Below are positions 9,580 to 19,764 of a DNA stretch of 64,000 nucleotides, piece after piece (the stretch's first letter is position 1; each line of letters opens with the position of its first letter). The stretch lies in contig CM056378.1 of NCBI GenBank assembly GCA_029718625.1, positions 65,991,027 to 66,055,026 on the forward strand, given 5' to 3'. Under the pieces are notes generated by a model. It ran no database searches. It was not told where the DNA came from and saw only the letters and a program-made list of their open reading frames with translations. The position numbers and the translations under genes are program-made. This DNA is from Synaphobranchus kaupii (Eukaryota > Chordata > Actinopteri > Anguilliformes > Synaphobranchidae).

Positions 9580-10657
9580 GTGTTCACCGGACCAGAGAAT
9601 TTATTCCTCGCCGGTTTTGGTGGCCCAAACTGGAGAGCGATGTGCGGGAATTCGTCGCCGCGTGTTCCACTTGCGCCCATAACAAGGGGTTGTGCCTTTC
9701 CCCTTCGGGTCTTTTGCGTCCACTTCCCATTCCCAGTCGTCCCTGGAGTCACATCGCCTTAGACATTGCCGTAGATTTTGTTACCGGTATAGCCCTCATA
9801 TAGCCCCATGGGAACACCGTTATCTTGGTGGTGGTTGATCGGTTTTCTAAGGCGGCTTACTTCATCTCCCTGTCTAAATTGCCGTCTGCTCCTGAGACGG
9901 CTCAGTTAATGGTGGACCACATTTTCAGGGTGCACGGCCTCCCCTTGGATGTGGTGTCGGATCGCGGTCTGCAATTCGCAGCTAAATTCTGGTGCTCTTT
10001 TTGTACTCTGTTGGGGGCATCTGTCAGTCTTTTGTCCGGGTTTCATCCCGAAACCAACAGACAGACGGAACGCACCAACCAGAGTATGGAGAGCACTCTA
10101 CGGTGTCTGGCCGTGGCCAATCCCACGTCCTGGAGTCGCTACCTCGCCTGGGCCGAATACGATATTTAGTCAGGTAGGATATTTTCGTACACTCCTCTCT
10201 TTTACGCGCTTTGGCGAAACAAAAGGCTGTGGCCGACAGACATCGTCGGCCTGCCCCTTCTTACTGGGTGGGGCAACGGGTGTGGCTTTCTACACGGGAC
10301 CTACCTCTACGCGCCTCGGTTTGTAGGCCCTTTTAAAATCATCCGGAAACTCAACTGTGCCTTCAGTTACCATCATCCATGCGCATCCACCCCACGTTCC
10401 ATGTCTCTCGCTTGAAACCGGTGCTCGTTAGCACTCTTGCTCCGGCTGATAAGTCGCCGCCTCCCCCCCGCTTCGTGGATGGAGGTACGGTGTATACCGT
10501 TCGGCGTATTTTGGCTGAGAGACATGTGAGGTGGACTGGGAGGGTTATGGGCCTGAGGAGCGTTGCTGTGTTCCCTCCAGGAACATCTTGGATCCTACTC
10601 TAAATAGGGATTTTCGTAGAAGCAAGGCTGAGGGATCGCCTGGAGCCATCCCGTAGA
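9530..10657 (+). pseudogene. pol: gypsy integrase with chromodomain-like tail
   Basis: The zinc-binding region ends with RRFWWPKLESDVREF and C-x2-C (STCAHNK). The catalytic core keeps its second Asp in VSDRG (9960-9962) and its Glu in QTERTNQ (10068-10070). The spacing of 35 residues between them is the DD35E signature; the first Asp lies in SHIALDIAVDF. In-frame stops occur at 9801-9803 and 10167-10169. The C-terminal part (10379 onward) has [13 protein letters not shown] and VYTVRRIL, and after a further frameshift a chromodomain-like [10 protein letters not shown] segment running to about 10657. Chromodomain integrases read histone marks to choose target sites. This copy is inactive. Confidence 0.85.
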
Positions 10658-10667
10658 AGGGGGGTCC
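10655..10667 (+). promoter_or_regulatory. Polypurine tract of gypsy element
   Basis: AGAAGGGGGGTCC directly precedes the right LTR start, the expected primer site for plus-strand DNA synthesis. Confidence 0.65.
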
Positions 10668-11118
10668 TGTCATGGTTATTTGCAGCCTTAGCTTTTACGT
10701 TTTTGGTTTCCTTTTTGTTGTCGTCAGGACGCTCTATCTGATTTTTTCCGCCTCCGTTCTGGTATTCGTGTCTTGCCCGACAATTATTCCCTTCACCTGT
10801 TTTGCGTTTCCTGCCAGCTATAAATACCTCAGGACTTCCACATTTCCGCACTTTGAGATTTTCTTTGCTATGTTGACATACAAAGTCGGTAAGGTATAGG
10901 AATTTCGGTCGCTGCATTTCTGAGGTTCATTTGTTAGTTATTCTTGCTGTTTATCGAGATCTCAGTTTTTGGAGGTTGCTTTGTTTTGCCTTGTGCTAGG
11001 CTTATCCCAGTCCTGGTGCGGATTCTTCCGCATTTTGTGGCGTCTCTCTCTCTAGATACGCTTTTAGAAATCCTTATCGGTCGCGTTTGGTTCTCCGAAC
11101 CTTACACTCCCCCTCACA
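10668..11118 (+). repeat. 3' LTR of gypsy element (451 bp)
   Basis: It starts TGTCATGG and ends CTCACA, giving TG...CA ends. A TATA-box-like TATAAAT lies at 10819-10825, consistent with an LTR promoter. It shares its first 100 bp with the fragment at 5307. The next five bases (11119-11123) are the GTATA target duplication. Confidence 0.85.
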
Positions 11119-11123
11119 GTATA

Positions 11124-11520
11124 AGAAGAAATCAGAACACATTTTCGTCCCCAACAACTGGAATTGATCCCCTCTATGTAGTACAGTGTACTGCAGCTCT
11201 ACTGTAGTACAGATCTATTTAATTCAGCTGTGCAGTGGTGCACATCTCTGGTTGTCATGGACCAAAATGCTTTCAACTTTTGTTCTACATTAGCTCTAAA
11301 ATGTTCCCACTTATTACTGACACAAAAGCAGCATTTAATTGACAAATTAGTATTATTTGATATGATAAATGGCTAATGATGATTCATTATCAAACTGATA
11401 AAAAAAAGATAGAAACTAAAATGTATACATGGCATGCCAGTCATAAATGAGTTTAGAAAATATACGTAAGAGAAATATGACATATAGCAGCTGTTTTATG
11501 AAAAACAGTTTTTTCACTTT
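11124..11520. other. No gene seen
   Basis: AT-rich flank of the gypsy insertion, probably including the interior of the MITE whose end is at 11521-11553. Short GTAC/CTGCAG-rich palindromic words lie around 11177-11212. Confidence 0.4.
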
Positions 11521-11553
11521 CTGGTGTTTCCGAGACTTTGTCCACCACCTGTA
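11521..11553 (-). mobile_element. MITE terminal sequence, related to 1960-1995
   Basis: The reverse complement begins TACAGGTGGTGGACAAAGTC and runs into GGAAACACCAG, matching the left-hand copy at 1960. The element extends leftward; its other end was not identified. Confidence 0.45.
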
Positions 11554-11731
11554 TTACTGAAGGGAATGATTTACTGTACCTGAAGGAAATTGATTACTTT
11601 CTTTCATGGTGTAGTGCTAACTTTAGAACTGAATACTTACAAAACTAAAGAGCTAATTATTGATTTTAGAAAAAGTGAGTTGGTGACACCTGTAGTAATC
11701 AACACATCCATCATTGATTCTGTGGAATTTG
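11554..11731 (+). pseudogene. LINE RT fragment
   Basis: The plus strand reads EIDYFLSWCSANF and, after a stop and a change of frame, KTKELIIDFRKSELVTPVV. These are the conserved segments that follow the catalytic block in fish non-LTR retrotransposon RTs (pattern WCS..F..LN..KTKE.I.DFR). Flanking RT blocks are missing, so this is a short broken piece. Confidence 0.55.
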
Positions 11732-11863
11732 GGTGCTGTTAGGGCCTTTGCTATTAGGGCCCCTGCACTTTGGAATGCCTTGCCCGAGGAGCTCAGGCTT
11801 GTAATTTCTTTTAAATCCCTTCTTAAAACCCATTTTTTAAACAAGCTTTTAACTGAATTTTAA
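11732..11863 (+). pseudogene. L2/CR1-type LINE ORF2 C-terminal fragment
   Basis: A 43-codon open segment reads RAFAIRAPALWNALPEELR and then SFKSLLKTHF, ending in TAA (11861-11863). It resembles the C-terminus of the L2-like element at 14035 ([28 protein letters not shown]). It lies on the opposite strand from that element and is a different family member. Confidence 0.6.
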
Positions 11864-11930
11864 CTGGTATTTAGGCATTTTATTGCATTTTATTGTACTG
11901 TATTTTACCTTCATTCGTTTTATTTAACTT

Positions 11931-13307
11931 TGGCTAAATTGTGCACTGCGCTAAATAAAATAATTATGATACATTTAACTACAAATCAACAGTTTTGGCT
12001 CATTATCAAGTGGGGATTACTATATTTTCATCAGTATAGGGGGGTAGATATCTATGGGTCTTAAACCCCTATGCAAAACATGTCATAAAATGAATAAAGT
12101 TTGTTTAGTCCATTATAAAGCATATACATTTGCTCCTTCTGATGGATTAAGAGAAAAACAATGATATCACAGTGTTACCTACACCTAAATATGTAGCCTA
12201 ATCATTCACTCTTATACCTCAATAAAACATCACTTTTCCCTGTACTCTACAGTATGTATGCTTTTGCCCCGGGATTGCATTTTTCTGTCGTTTTTTAAAG
12301 ATTTTTATGTTACTATTCATAATGACTCTAAGGAAACTTTTTACATTAATCTACCATATATCAGCGCACAGTAAATTGGAATGAGCATTTGCCATGCCAT
12401 AAGTGACAAGTATATACGCCATAGCCTATATTATGTACGATAACATGAAAATAAAATAGTATTCCACCATCTGCAAAATGCTGCTAAATGTTCTATCTTC
12501 AATGAAAATCAGTACTAGCCTACATCAAAAATAAAATTAACGATTGCACTACAGTATGTGAAGTGCACTCAAAATGCGAAAATAACAATGGGCCTATCAA
12601 ACATATTGGAAAGAGATTGCTCGAGTGGAAAAACGAACGTACATGTAGCCAACGAGACCAACAGCATTTTAGACGCAAAAATACTTACATATCGATAAAG
12701 GGAAACCCCCCTCCCTAATGCGTTATTTATAGAGCTTGCGTAATACGAGACCGTTAAAACGAAAACTGCAGTTACGCTGTAGTAAATTGTTCAAAGCACC
12801 CCAGAGGACATTTCATATGCCGCTGCTAAGGTTATAATGTACTCTATTGGATATAAGAGCTGACAATTAAACCACAATGAACTGTAATGAATGAGGCAGG
12901 CTTGCAGGGCATGGGGGGTATTACGAGTCGATGTTTCAGATAGTGTAATAGCGGTATAAAGTGTTGTACATTTCTCAAACCGATTGTACCAGACAATAAA
13001 TGACCACTGAATTTTGAAAGGAACATCTCGATGTGTAAAACCAATGGTAGGATTGCATATTTATTTCATATTTAGTAGCATATATTGCTAGTAGAATACA
13101 TGGTAGAATGAGAGAATACTTTAATTTTGCTCATGTTTCACATGTTCACATGTTTATTTTGCATTTGAGTGAGCAGGGCTTTTCACGGCTTTTCTGGCTT
13201 ACGATCAGGCTATTGTTGGGTTTATCTTGTTGCTATGACGGAATTCAAATTTTATATGATGAATAAATACTTTTACGAACTCAAACATAGACGCTATTGT
13301 CCACTAT
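11931..13307 (-). mobile_element. Inverted copy of the 2-kb transposon at 19765-21760 (partial)
   Basis: This 1377-bp segment is the reverse complement of 19996-21369, roughly 90-95% identical in the stretches I compared. It lacks about 390 bp of one end and about 230 bp of the other. It stops exactly where the L2 LINE tail begins (13308). I did not find the missing end beyond the LINE. It contains no transposase frame. Confidence 0.8.
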
Positions 13308-16300
13308 CAATCAATCAATATCAATCAATATTTATTTATATAGCGCATTTCACAACAAGTTGTCACAATGCACTTCACAGCAAAACCCAGCCTAACCCCC
13401 CACAAGAGCAAGCCAAGGGCAACAGTGGCAAGGAAATACTCCCTGGTGTAACTAGGAAGAAACCTTGGAAGGAACCAGACTCAATGGGGGAACCCATCCT
13501 CCTCTGGTCGGCTCAGGGTCTAGGGCTTAAAGACCAACATGGTCAAAACAGCTAATATCCATGATAATATAATTTGCAGCAGCTAGATGACAGTCCAGAT
13601 GTGGCGGCAGTGATGGTGGGGAACCGGGCGCCGATGGCGGCGGGAGCAGCTGGCAGCGGTGGTAAGGAGGGAGGGGCAAGCGGCAACTCTCGAGATGCGG
13701 GGCATAAGCCCCGCCGGCAGAATGTAGAAAAAGAGAGAGAGAAAACAGTTAGGGAAAGTGTAATAGAGCAGCAGGAGCACCAACTGGAGGGGTGGGGGGT
13801 GGGGAAGGGGTGGGAGGGTTGGACAAGTGCCCCCGCCAGGAGTAATCTATGGCTGCATAGCTATGAAGACAGAGTTTGAGAAACCATGCAGTCATGAGAG
13901 GGAAAACAATCCTACCCACCTATCAAGAGCCAGCCCAGGAAGATGGGGTCACAGCTGTTGACAGGTGACAGTAAGGAAAGGATGCCACCCCACATTACTC
14001 TATGGCTAAATGCTTCTCTGGTCCTGTCTCCAGACTATAGATCATTATAAGCCTGATCATAAAGGTGTGTTTTTAATCTAGACTTAAATATTGAGACGGT
14101 GTCTGATTCCCTTATAGATTTTGGCAGGGTGTTCCACAGTAGTGGCGCTCTGTAGGAGAAAGCTCTACCACCCGTCAAGTTTTTAGATATTCTTGGGACT
14201 ACTAGGTAGCCTGCGTCTTGGGAACGAAGTGATCTTTTTGGCTTATATGGTAAAAGCAGATTACATATATACACTGGCGCAAGTCCATTTAAAGCTTTCA
14301 AGGTCAGAAGCAAAACCTTAAAGTCTATCCTAAACTTAATTGGTAGCCAATGAAGCGATGCTAGTACTGGGGTAATATGCTCATATTTCTTAGTTCTAGT
14401 TAAAATGCGAGCAGCTGCATTCTGCACAAGCTGGAGATTATTTAGCAAGGACTTAGGGCAGCCAGATAGCAGGGCATTACAGTAATCTAGCCTAGACGTA
14501 ACAAAAGCATGGATCAATTTCTCTGCGTCCCCTATTGATAGGAAGTGCCTTATTTTAGCTATGTTCCTTAACTGAAAGAAAGCTACTCTAGATATGTTTT
14601 TTATGTGCGCGCTAAAGGTTAGATCTGGGTCTATAGTAACACCTAGGTCTTTCACAGCTGAGTTTGGAACAACTAAACAACCATCGAAATTTAAAGTAGA
14701 TGTACCCAGTTTCTCCCTTTGTTTTTTTGGAGAAAGTGGTAGTGCCTCGCCGGGTTTCATGGAAATGTATATCTGCGTATCGTCCGCATAGCAGTGAAAA
14801 TCTACCCCATGTGCCCGAATAATATCACCAAGGGGTAGCATATATAATGAAAAGAGTACTGGGCCTAGCACTGATCCTTGTGGAATACCATATTTCATTA
14901 CTGAGTAACTGGATGATACTTCATTTAATTTAACAAACTGCTTCCTATTGTATAAGTATGATCTGAACCATGCAAGAGCTTGACCATTTAGTCCAACACA
15001 GCCCTGGAGTCTCTTCAGTAGAATCTCATGATCTATTGTATCAAAAGCTGCACTTAGGTCAAGGAGTACAAGAACAGACACAGAGTTTTGGTCGGCTGAT
15101 AATAGTAAATCGTTAATAACTTCAACAAGTGCCGTTTCAGTGCTATGGTAGGGTCTAAATCCTGACTGGAACATTTCATGGATATGGTTTGAGCTAAGGT
15201 ATGCACCAAGTTGCTTAGCAACAGCTTTCTCTAATATTTTTGATAGAAATGGAAGATTTGAAATGGGTCTATAGTTTTCCAATTTGTCAGATTCGAGGTT
15301 TGGTTTTTTCAGTAATGGCTTAATAACTGCCATTTTTAGTGGCTCTGGTACATATCCTGCCACTAAGGATGTGTTAATGATTTTTAACATATGCTGGCCT
15401 AGTATGGGGAAAAGTTATTTAACTAATTTTGTAGGGATTGGGTCGAGTAGGCAGGTAGTCGGTTTTGAGGACATAACCAGTTTAGACAGCTCCTCCATGT
15501 CAATTGGCCTAAAATAGTTTAGTGCCACTGTTGATACATCTTCCTGTGTTGACCAGGATCTGGGCTGTTCAATGATTATGGGAGGAGTGATGCCTAGAGG
15601 AGGAGGCAATTTGGAGATCTGGTCTCTAATAGCTTCAATCTTTTGATTAAAAAAATTCATGAAATCATTACTGCTGTAAACGCTGGGGTAGGATGAAAAT
15701 TCTGATGATGGTTTTTTAGTCAAATTGTCCACAGTGCTAAACAAAAAATTTTGGTTGCATTTGTTTTATTCAATTAATTTAGAGAAAAAGGCAGATCTAG
15801 CTGATACAAGAGCTTGCTTGTACTGGAGGAGGCTATCTTTCCATGCAAGACGAAATACTTCTAGTTTAGCTGACCGCCATTTTCGCTCCAGTTTTCTTGT
15901 GGACTGCTTCAGGGCACAGGTAGTGTCATTGTACCAGGGAGTACGGTTTTTCCGACAAAACTTTCTTTTTAGAGGGGCAACCATATCAAGGGTGCTTCTG
16001 AGAGTAAAACTTAACTGGTTAGTCAGTTCGTCCAGCAATACTTCAGTGGTATTTTCTTTGTTTGAAAGGAGTGATTCCGGAAGCATATCTATAAACTTTG
16101 GAATGGCGTCAGAGTTTAACAACCGGCTGTAATAGTGTCTTGGCTCTGATATAGAAGTGGTCGTTGCCTCGATTTCAAAAGTAATAAGGAAATTATCAGA
16201 TAATACAGGGTTATGGGGTGCAATAGTAAGATTCATAACATTGATACCATAGGATAACACTAAGTCTAGGGTGTGGCTATGGTAATGAGTGGGTCCACAG

Positions 16301-16460
16301 ACATTTTGTTTGAAACCAACAGAGTCAATAATAGAGGCAAAGGCTGTTCCTAGGGGATCACCCGGTTTATCCACATGTATGTTAAAATCACCAACAATCA
16401 CAACCTTGTCTGCCGAAATAGCAAGGCAAGACAATTCAGTTAGCTTAGCAACTAAGGTTA
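13308..16460 (-). mobile_element. L2-like (Maui-type) LINE, 5'-truncated
   Basis: On the minus strand the element has the C-terminal half of an APE-type endonuclease, a full-order RT region, a 3' UTR and a short terminal repeat tail of TTGATTGA type (13308-13330). The 5' end, with ORF1 and the first part of the endonuclease, is missing, as usual after incomplete reverse transcription. The 5' breakpoint is near 16440-16470 and cannot be fixed exactly. The 3' UTR (13331-14034) resembles the abundant fish L2 tail, with AAACCCAGCCTAACCCCC and GGAACCCATCCTCCTCTGG. Confidence 0.85.
14035..16434 (-). pseudogene. L2-like LINE ORF2 (endonuclease fragment plus reverse transcriptase)
   Basis: Three open segments in one common frame (16434-15766, 15744-15415, 15390-14035) are separated only by TAA stops at 15766-15768 and 15412-15414. 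The first has GDFNIHVD and HTLDLVL of the endonuclease, but the C-terminal catalytic block reads SDN instead of SDH (Asn codon at 16192-16194). The RT follows: [39 protein letters not shown] and YADD (14779-14790). Between YADD and DLGV only about 40 residues remain; related elements have roughly 40-50 more, so an in-frame deletion near 14730-14740 is likely. The C-terminus ([22 protein letters not shown]) is well kept. The element is inactive but fairly young, since no frameshift has accumulated. Confidence 0.85.
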
Positions 16461-17920
16461 GCTAGCCGGACTTAAGTTGGTTTTCATTGGATAGTCAAAA
16501 TCATAACGGGTAGTAGTACTGGGTCCTAACAACCTGGCATATATAATCAAAAAAAAAAGGTGACTTGATTTCGTCTGTCTGATAATGGCCCGTTTAGCGA
16601 ACCGTTTTGTAAAAACTCCATTGACCGCCAGTCATTCAATGAGTGCCTGTTGTCTGTCTAATAAGTTCCAAGTGCGGATATTCCAGCCCCGAAATTGGAC
16701 CTCTTGCTCCACCTACCCACTTTTCTCAGATCCTTACTTGCCCCTGCCGAAGGTCCCTAATGTAAAGTATCTAAATTTGCTGGTATAGCCTAGTTCGTTT
16801 TAAAATTGTGGTAGGCTACCACGTTATTTTCCCGGTAGGTACCGTGCAACCTTAGATAAAGTAAATCTGCTCTGAGTGAATGCACAAGGTGCCGAGCGAA
16901 TACGAATAAGCCTACTATAACTTCTAGTAGCCCAACTTAGTATGCACGAAGCAGTACCACAAATACCCGTAGTAGTACTATCCACATAAAGCTACACGCG
17001 TAACGTTGCAATGTGAATTAGGGTTATCTGCAATCAGTAGTAGGCTAGGCTAATATAGCCTACAAATCCCTGGCAATGATACAAATTAGCCGTAATAATG
17101 ACGAATAGGCTACAACACTTAAATTCAACCTGAAAACTAGTAGCTAGCTATCCAAGTAGGCTACGCAGATGCAGTAGGCCTACAAGCGCAATTATGTCGC
17201 GATAAATGAAAAAAATACCATGCAGGATACAGATCGGGCCAAAGATATAGAATGTACAAATACTTACCCGGTCAACGGTAGGCCTAGTCTTCACATCGTT
17301 TACCGATTACTCACGCTGAACTAATTACGATAATAGTTGGAGCAGCAGTGCGTTAAGACGTGAACTATGTAGACTAATCATTATGTCACAATTTTTTGTA
17401 ATTTATTTAATTTCTTAATTTTTTATTTTTTCTCAACTTACGTATCAGCATCCGTGAACGGCCACGAACCTCTCGTTTCAGAAGCCAGCTCAACGAATAG
17501 CCTAGTCGGACCGCGTCCACAATGCATCAAGATCTCTTTGCTCTCCCACTTCCAGAGCGAGACAGCAAGTATGCGAACATGATCAACCAATGTTCCAGGG
17601 CAGGGTGTATAGGCTTACCGTTTAGGTTAGCCCAAAGATCATATAAACGTTACCGTGCGTTTTTATGCATCAAAAACCAATATAGTCTGTTAATGTTAGC
17701 TAGCAATCACCAGTTGGAAGGTTTCAAATAGCAAGGAATGAGGTCCGGGTTACACGACAGGATGCACGCTTTAAATAGCCATAGCCTACACAACTTGAAT
17801 ATATCGCCCTTCCTTGACCGGGACGGGCGACGGCTATTAGCTAGCCTGCTTGTTGCAGGAAAAGCGTACGAGTTGAAAGGGGTAGTGGAATATACGAGAT
17901 CAGCGCATGTAGTTTAGTCT
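16461..17920. other. No gene seen
   Basis: Moderately AT-rich, with many TAGGCTA/TAGCCTA words. Open frames of 60-70 codons (for example 16585-16788 and 17522-17731) show no recognisable motif. Nothing can be assigned. Confidence 0.4.
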
Positions 17921-17923
17921 GGT

Positions 17924-18148
17924 AGTGTGCAGTATGCATGCAGAAGGAAGCATGTTATTTGAATACATCGCCCCTTCCATAGCGGACCACAAGCTTAACC
18001 GTAACTGCAGTCACTTAGCTTTAGCGACGATTTCAGAAATAGTTATTTTTCACTGGCAGTGTGCAGCATGCGCCATGCATGTAGAAGGAAGCACGTTTAA
18101 AACAGCAGAATGTTAGTTGAATACATCGCCCGTTTCCATAGCGGATCC
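17924..18148. repeat. Imperfect tandem duplication (134-160 bp period)
   Basis: AGTGTGCAGTATGC at 17924 recurs as AGTGTGCAGCATGC at 18058, and TCCATAGCGGA near 17976 recurs near 18136. The second copy carries about 26 extra bases. Origin unknown. Confidence 0.65.
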
Positions 18149-18163
18149 ACCATGGTAGGGTGA

Positions 18164-18249
18164 GGCGGTTAAATAGACCGCCTTGTTATGTGAATGGACT
18201 GATAGGTGAATCGTCACTACTCAGCTGAGCTGTCAGCTGATTCACCTAT
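18164..18249. repeat. Two adjacent hairpins
   Basis: GGCGGT (18164-18169) pairs with ACCGCC (18177-18182). Next, ATAGGTGAATC (18202-18212) pairs perfectly with 18239-18249, around a core with two CAGCTGA words. No gene is nearby. Confidence 0.7.
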
Positions 18250-19078
18250 GGCCAGGTTTCACTCTCGTGACCTGCCTGAACTAACGCTATGCTCGATTAG
18301 CAATAGTATAGGCTACCTATAGCTAATTAATGTCCGCAAATAAAGATGTTTTATATGTTTTATAAATATGTTTTTAGGCTATTATTCTGACAAAAACAAA
18401 CCAATTCGATATGACATTGCATGCAGTCCTATGCATTGAACTCATCTTATTTTGCTTCTGAAAATAGCTACAAAGTGTAAGCCAGGCTAAAGTTTCTGTC
18501 TACACGAAACAAAATCGTTCATTTTGACACGGTAGGTCTAGGCTATATGAGAAATTGAATATTCAGTTCATTCATTTATGTGGTATATTTAAAATGTTAT
18601 AGCATACGTCAAAAATGAACTTCATTCATTGCCATTCATTCACTGCTCATTGCCATTCATTCATTGTTCATTCATTGCTTGTCTACGTGGTCGCGGCCAT
18701 TCTTACAGGTCAATTCTTCATTCTTTTGCCCTGGCAAACTTGTTGATTAGCCTACGTTCTACAAATTGAGACAGTCTCAACTTGAGCCCTCATTGGGTTG
18801 ATAGCCTATGCTTCAAAAATAAGTTAGTTAGTGGTAGGCTACACATGTTAACGCAGCTTTTGTTTTCTCCCGCTGTTGTTTTTGTTTAGGCTACGTTTCA
18901 TATAACCCGATTTTTGTTTCATTTTTAACTGTGCTGCTAACTGACGTCGGAAACGAACGTGCGTGCAATGTGCTTTTTTGGAAGTTATGCCCACATAACT
19001 GAATTAAAATGTATGTGTTTGCCTCCAAGCGGCTGAGGGCCCGGGCTCTTGACATTTTGCCTCCAAGGGGGGCCCCAG
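18250..19078. other. No gene seen
   Basis: AT-rich; a degenerate (TTCA/CATT)n run lies at about 18600-18680. No coding signal. Confidence 0.4.
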
Positions 19079-19099
19079 CCCCCCCCCCCCCCCCCCCCC
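19079..19099 (+). repeat. Poly-C tract (about 21 C)
   Basis: Homopolymer run just downstream, on the minus strand, of the end of the LINE ORF1 remnant. Confidence 0.9.
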
Positions 19100-19130
19100 A
19101 CTAGTTATGCTAGTACCTATTAGACAATTA

Positions 19131-19764
19131 CTTTACCGATCTTAAAAATGTATTCCCATCCGGAAAATAATCTGACAGCACAACCGACTTTCCTTTAGTT
19201 TCTACTAGAAATGTAACTATTTCCTTAGCTGTCTACATCGAACCATCTCCCATTTGACTAATTTTGGATACGTCATATCGGAAACTGTCATTTCGGATAC
19301 AGAGGAAGAATCAGAATTGCCACCATCGTCTTCTTCCATCTCCCCCGCCTCCATTTCTCCCTCCCGCCCCACCCCACCCTTCTCTGTTTCCCCGACCTCA
19401 GCCCCTTCCTTCAAGGCCGCTGAAACTACACTACCTGGTTCTGTCTGCTTCTCAATTCCTAATTCTACCTGCTTCCCCCCCTCCGAAACTGAAATGTCTT
19501 TCCTCTGAACATTATCTGCACTGACCTTCTAACTTTCCCCAATCCTGAACCAGTTGTTAAAATCGCTCCTGGAGCATCCACCTCTCCTGATTCCTTACTC
19601 ACCAGTTGCCCCTGCTGACGCTTTGTCCACCGCCTGTTCACCTCTGCGTAGGAAACTACTACTTTAGTCGACGGTGCTGAAGGCGGGGTTAACGGCACAA
19701 AAAACCCCTTTACCCAGATACCACTCTCTATAAACGTAGCAACTAAGTTTTCCATCTTAAGGAA
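19131..19764 (-). pseudogene. Tx1-like LINE ORF1 remnant, C-terminal portion
   Basis: On the minus strand, ENLVATFIESGIWVKGFF (starting near 19750) and PSTKVVVS resemble the RRM-like N-terminal region of fish L1/Tx1-clade ORF1 proteins. This continues the frame broken at 21761. The zinc-knuckle part that should follow is missing. An acidic tail (19414-19217, GNSDSSSVSEM) and, in a shifted frame down to about 19131, FLVETKGKSVVLSDYFPD match the usual C-terminal acidic region and its FLxETKGK segment. The copy is internally deleted and frameshifted. Confidence 0.6.
19757..19764. repeat. 8-bp target duplication (left, TTAAGGAA)
   Basis: TTAAGGAA occurs here and at 21761-21768, exactly outside the inverted ends of the inserted element. 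Confidence 0.85.

Larger units (their letters stand above)
5307..11118 (+). mobile_element. Ty3/gypsy LTR retrotransposon, chromodomain type, degraded and nested
   Basis: The element is bounded by GTATA target duplications and by LTR ends TGTCATGG and CTCACA. The order gag (CCHC), protease, RT, RNase H, integrase with a chromodomain-like tail is that of Ty3/gypsy chromoviruses. The 5' LTR survives only for about 98 bp. The rest of that LTR, the primer-binding site and the gag N-terminus are replaced by about 1.7 kb of other DNA, including a Penelope-like insert (5507-5884) and a mariner-like remnant (6676-6975). Several stops and frameshifts interrupt pol. The intact target duplication shows this was one insertion that later decayed internally. 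Confidence 0.9.

Noticed and set aside
13574..13879. 101-residue glycine/alanine-rich frame
   Set aside because: It lies antisense in the 3' UTR of the L2-like LINE, in a locally GC-rich stretch.
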